DNA from: Nannocystis pusilla
GTDB lineage: Bacteria; Myxococcota_A; Polyangia; Nannocystales; Nannocystaceae
Length of the DNA stretch: 64,000 nucleotides
Reading direction: 5' to 3'
Assembly (NCBI RefSeq): GCF_020073745.1
Contig: NZ_JAIRAU010000032.1
Coordinates: 62,001 to 126,000 of the forward strand
Part shown: positions 62,043-64,000 of the stretch, piece after piece
How the letters are laid out: each line of letters opens with the position of its first letter
Numbering within the stretch: the stretch's first letter is position 1
Notes under the pieces: generated by a model
Database searches by the model: none
Seen by the model: the letters and a program-made list of their open reading frames with translations, nothing else
Told to the model about the DNA's origin: nothing
Translations under genes and position numbers: made by a program

Positions 62043-62783
62043 ATGCGGGGCCCGGGCGGCGGGCCGCTGCTTGCGGCGGAGGACGTCGAAGTAGACCGAG
62101 AGGCCGACGTCCCAGTAGGGGTTGTAGACGTTGCCCTCGCTGTTGTGCAGGCCGAACAGGCCGCCGCTGGCGAAGATGTCGACGTGGCGGGCGATCCGGA
62201 ATTGCATGCCGCCGTGGAGGGTGCCGAACAGCGTCGAGGGCAGGCCCTCGGCGGCAGTGGCCTGGAAGCGGCCGCGGGCGTAGAGGGCGAAGAAGCTGAA
62301 GTGGTAGCCGGCGCCGCCGCCGACGTAGCCGCCGAGCGCGGCGCGGTCGGTCCACCGGCGGGCGTCGGCGCACGGATCTTGCGGACAGTAGAACTGGCCG
62401 CCGGCGCCGCCGCCGACGCCGAGCTCGCCGTCGAGGGCGCCGTGCAGCTTGCGGTCGCGTTTCGGGGCGTAGGTGAAGCGGCCGCCGAGGTAGCCGAGCG
62501 CCCACTGGCGATACGAGAAGTCGGCGCCGATCTCGATGCTGGCCCAGTCGCGCAGGCCGTAGCCGATGAAGGGGCCGCCGCTGCCAGGATTGCCGGGGTG
62601 CGCGACGGCGCCGCCGATCTCGAGCTGGCCCTGGCGGATCCGTCCGGGGGCGCCGTACCCGGGGCTGCGCACCGGCGGGCCGTACGACATGCAGGCCGGC
62701 AACAGGGCGGCGAGGAGGAAGAGGAGGAGGGAATGCGGCCGGCGCGAGGCTCGACAGTCGATCGTCGCCGGTCGCGGGATCAC
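62028..62783 (-). CDS. lipoprotein/outer-membrane-like protein, unknown function
   Basis: About 251 residues from a GTG at 62783. The signal (SLLLFLLAALLPAC) ends in a lipobox, followed by a polar spacer (MSYGPPVRSPGYG). The rest is Gly/Tyr/Phe-rich with strand-like segments (GPFIGYGLRDWASIEIGADFSYRQWALGYLGGRFTYAP, ALGGYVGGGAGYHFSFFALYARGRF, WDVGLSVYFDVL) typical of small barrels. A Cys pair (FYCPQDPC) is present. The longer frame to 63248 has no coding bias. The start is uncertain because neither a -10 box nor a Shine-Dalgarno is obvious near this GTG. A CATGTT/CATGCG pair overlaps the last codons. Confidence 0.6.
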   Translation of the reverse strand: MIPRPATIDCRASRRPHSLLLFLLAALLPACMSYGPPVRSPGYGAPGRIRQGQLEIGGAVAHPGNPGSGGPFIGYGLRDWASIEIGADFSYRQWALGYLGGRFTYAPKRDRKLHGALDGELGVGGGAGGQFYCPQDPCADARRWTDRAALGGYVGGGAGYHFSFFALYARGRFQATAAEGLPSTLFGTLHGGMQFRIARHVDIFASGGLFGLHNSEGNVYNPYWDVGLSVYFDVLRRKQRPAARAPHRMSF

Positions 62784-62978
62784 GGACGCCAGGGCCGGCC
62801 GCTCGAGTCGAGCGGTCCCGTGGAGCGGGCTCGTGAGCCGGCGTGACACCAAGACCTGGGTCGTCGCGGGCCCCGGGTGCGCGGGCGCCTGGACAGACGG
62901 GCGGCTCGTGACGGGACGGGGGACACGAACGCGGGCCATCGCGGGCCATGATGGCAGCGGCGATCGAGGGGCGCAACA

Positions 62979-62998
62979 CATGACCTTCGGGACATGTG
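62979..62998. repeat. 14-nt-period pair P (2 units)
   Basis: CATGAC at 62979 and CATGTG at 62993. This is the only array in a gap between divergent genes; it forms CATGACC-TTCG-GGACATG with one mismatch. Confidence 0.5.
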
Positions 62999-63051
62999 AT
63001 TCGGGACCGTGGCCCGGCGCACGGGCGCTCGCGCGCCCCCGCCGGCGCGAG

Positions 63052-63057
63052 TACACT
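63052..63057 (+). promoter_or_regulatory. -10 box of the nnrE-nnrD gene (leaderless)
   Basis: TACACT, 6 nt before the ATG at 63064. Confidence 0.5.
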
Positions 63058-63063
63058 GCCGCC

Positions 63064-64000
63064 ATGATGCGAGCCCCGGCGACGCTGTGGACGAGGAGCC
63101 AGGCGGCGGCGGCCGACCGCCACACGATCACGGGGCTAGGTACGCCGTCGCCGGTATTGATGGAGCGGGCGGCCCTGTGCTGCGCCCGCGAGGCGCTGGC
63201 GCTGCGCGGCGAGCGGCCGGTGTGGGCGCTGTGCGGGCCGGGCAACAACGGCGGCGACGGGGTGGCGGTGGCGCGGATCCTCCACGGCTGGGGGGTGCCG
63301 GCCCGGGCGTTCCTCCTGACGGCGCGGCTGGGGCCCGAGCTGGCGCAGCAGGTGGCGCTGGCGGAGAAGCTCGGGGTGCCGATCGCTCATGGTCTGCCGG
63401 AGGGGTCGGAGGAGGCGCTGATCGTCGATGCGATGCTGGGGACGGGCGCGGCGCCGCCGCTCCGCGAGCCGTTCGCGTCGGCGGTGGCCTGGGCCAACGG
63501 GCGCCCGGGGCCGAAGCTGGCGATCGACATCCCGACCGGGATCGACGCCGACACCGGGGCGACGCCGGGGCCGGCGTTCGCGGCCGACGTCACGGTGACG
63601 TTCGTGCGCAGCAAGCCGGGGCTCCACGTCACGCCGGGGCGGGCGGCGGCGGGGCAGGTGGTCGTGGCGGACATCGGGATTGTCTCGGAGGACATGTCCG
63701 ATGCGACATGTCTGATCGATCCGGCGGCGGTGGCCGAGGCGCTCGCGGAGCTGCGGCCGGGGTCGCACAAGGGCGAGCGCGGCCACGTGGGGATCGTCGG
63801 CGGCTCGGCGGGGACGCCGGGGGCGGCGGTGCTGGCCGGGGCGGCGGCGCTGCGGGCCGGCGCGGGGCTGGTGACGATCGCCAGCGACGATCCGCAGGTG
63901 CAGGCGCAGCTGCTGGCGCACCGGCCGGAGCTGATGGTCCAGGCCCGCGGCGAACGACCGGTGCCGGCGGCAGGGGTGCTGGTGGTCGGGCCGGGGCTGG
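63064..64000 (+). CDS. nnr: bifunctional NAD(P)H-hydrate epimerase/dehydratase (3' end beyond window)
   Basis: 312 codons are present, running off the window edge. The start at ATG 63064 is supported by TACACT 6 nt upstream. Residues 1-205 form the YjeF_N epimerase domain (LMERAA, CGPGNNGGDGVAVARIL, VDAMLGTGAAPPLREP, AIDIPTGIDADTGATPGPAFAADVTVTFV). The ribokinase-like dehydratase domain begins about residue 225 (GSHKGERGHVGIVGGSAGTPGAAVLAG). Together they repair damaged NAD(P)H hydrates. A run of 14-nt repeat units (63679-63712) encodes part of the linker between the two domains (SEDMSDATCLID). Confidence 0.93.
   Translation, partial: MMRAPATLWTRSQAAAADRHTITGLGTPSPVLMERAALCCAREALALRGERPVWALCGPGNNGGDGVAVARILHGWGVPARAFLLTARLGPELAQQVALAEKLGVPIAHGLPEGSEEALIVDAMLGTGAAPPLREPFASAVAWANGRPGPKLAIDIPTGIDADTGATPGPAFAADVTVTFVRSKPGLHVTPGRAAAGQVVVADIGIVSEDMSDATCLIDPAAVAEALAELRPGSHKGERGHVGIVGGSAGTPGAAVLAGAAALRAGAGLVTIASDDPQVQAQLLAHRPELMVQARGERPVPAAGVLVVGPGL
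63679..63712. repeat. 14-nt-period units in the nnr inter-domain linker (3 units)
   Basis: ATTGTC at 63679, CATGTC at 63693 and CATGTC at 63707, exact 14-nt phase, translated in frame between the two enzyme domains. Confidence 0.65.

Overview
The window is about 72% G+C with strongly G/C-biased third codon positions. It is rich in lipoproteins with Thr/Ser-rich linkers, myxobacterial Cys-rich repeats (the CGNG...GEECDDGN type), outer-membrane beta-barrels and large secreted repeat proteins. With a Na+-pumping NQR operon and futalosine-pathway menaquinone genes, this points to a Myxococcota bacterium. The Nannocystis/Plesiocystis side is my best guess, from protein style only. I see no insertion sequence, prophage, CRISPR array or rRNA. 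This is chromosomal backbone with many lineage-specific envelope genes.

Layout. 1-9 kb: end of a membrane protein, a secreted two-TM protein, miaB, a parvulin lipoprotein, a propeller-like lipoprotein and an Omp85-like barrel. 8.8-12.5 kb: a neutral-ceramidase-like lipoprotein and a PD40-like lipoprotein. 12.6-18 kb: an Old Yellow Enzyme, two paralogous small barrels, purE-purK and a SnoaL-like protein. 18-35 kb: an M16 peptidase, a Cys-rich repeat lipoprotein, an M1-like/beta-barrel protein, a Leu-rich-repeat secreted protein, an unknown lipoprotein, then a porin-like gene followed 2 nt later by a 13-haem cytochrome. 35-41 kb: BON-methyltransferase, metallophosphoesterase, a propeller lipoprotein, a conserved unknown, a tRNA-Pro-like gene with anticodon UGA, and an OMP. 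41-51.6 kb: PBP1A with an upstream membrane-protein partner, a NamZ-like muramidase, a NadD-DUF2520 fusion, a second propeller lipoprotein and a PAS-STAS protein. 51.7-58.9 kb: the complete nqrABCDEF-apbE-nqrM operon (minus strand), next to a fused mqnA-mqnC gene. 61-64 kb: a Uma2 protein, a lipoprotein/OMP and the start of nnrE-nnrD.

Three non-coding signals run across the window. (1) Short arrays with an exact 14-nt period built on GACATGTC-N6 (variants CAGGTC, CATGCC, CCTGTC) sit in most intergenic gaps, mostly against gene 3' ends. Related units also lie inside some reading frames. (2) A 238-bp element occurs twice, 38.7 kb apart, with long inverted arms in which paired bases change together between the copies, as expected of a structured RNA. 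(3) About twenty first-in-transcript genes have a TAnnnT-like -10 box only 5-9 nt before an ATG, GTG or TTG, implying leaderless mRNAs, while genes inside operons keep Shine-Dalgarno sequences.

Functionally the clearest unit is respiration. The futalosine pathway makes menaquinone (mqnA-mqnC). NQR uses quinone and pumps Na+. ApbE flavinylates NqrB and NqrC, and NqrM supports iron-centre assembly. The porin/multihaem pair could add an electron route across the outer membrane. Every functional assignment rests on motifs read by eye; no database search was run.
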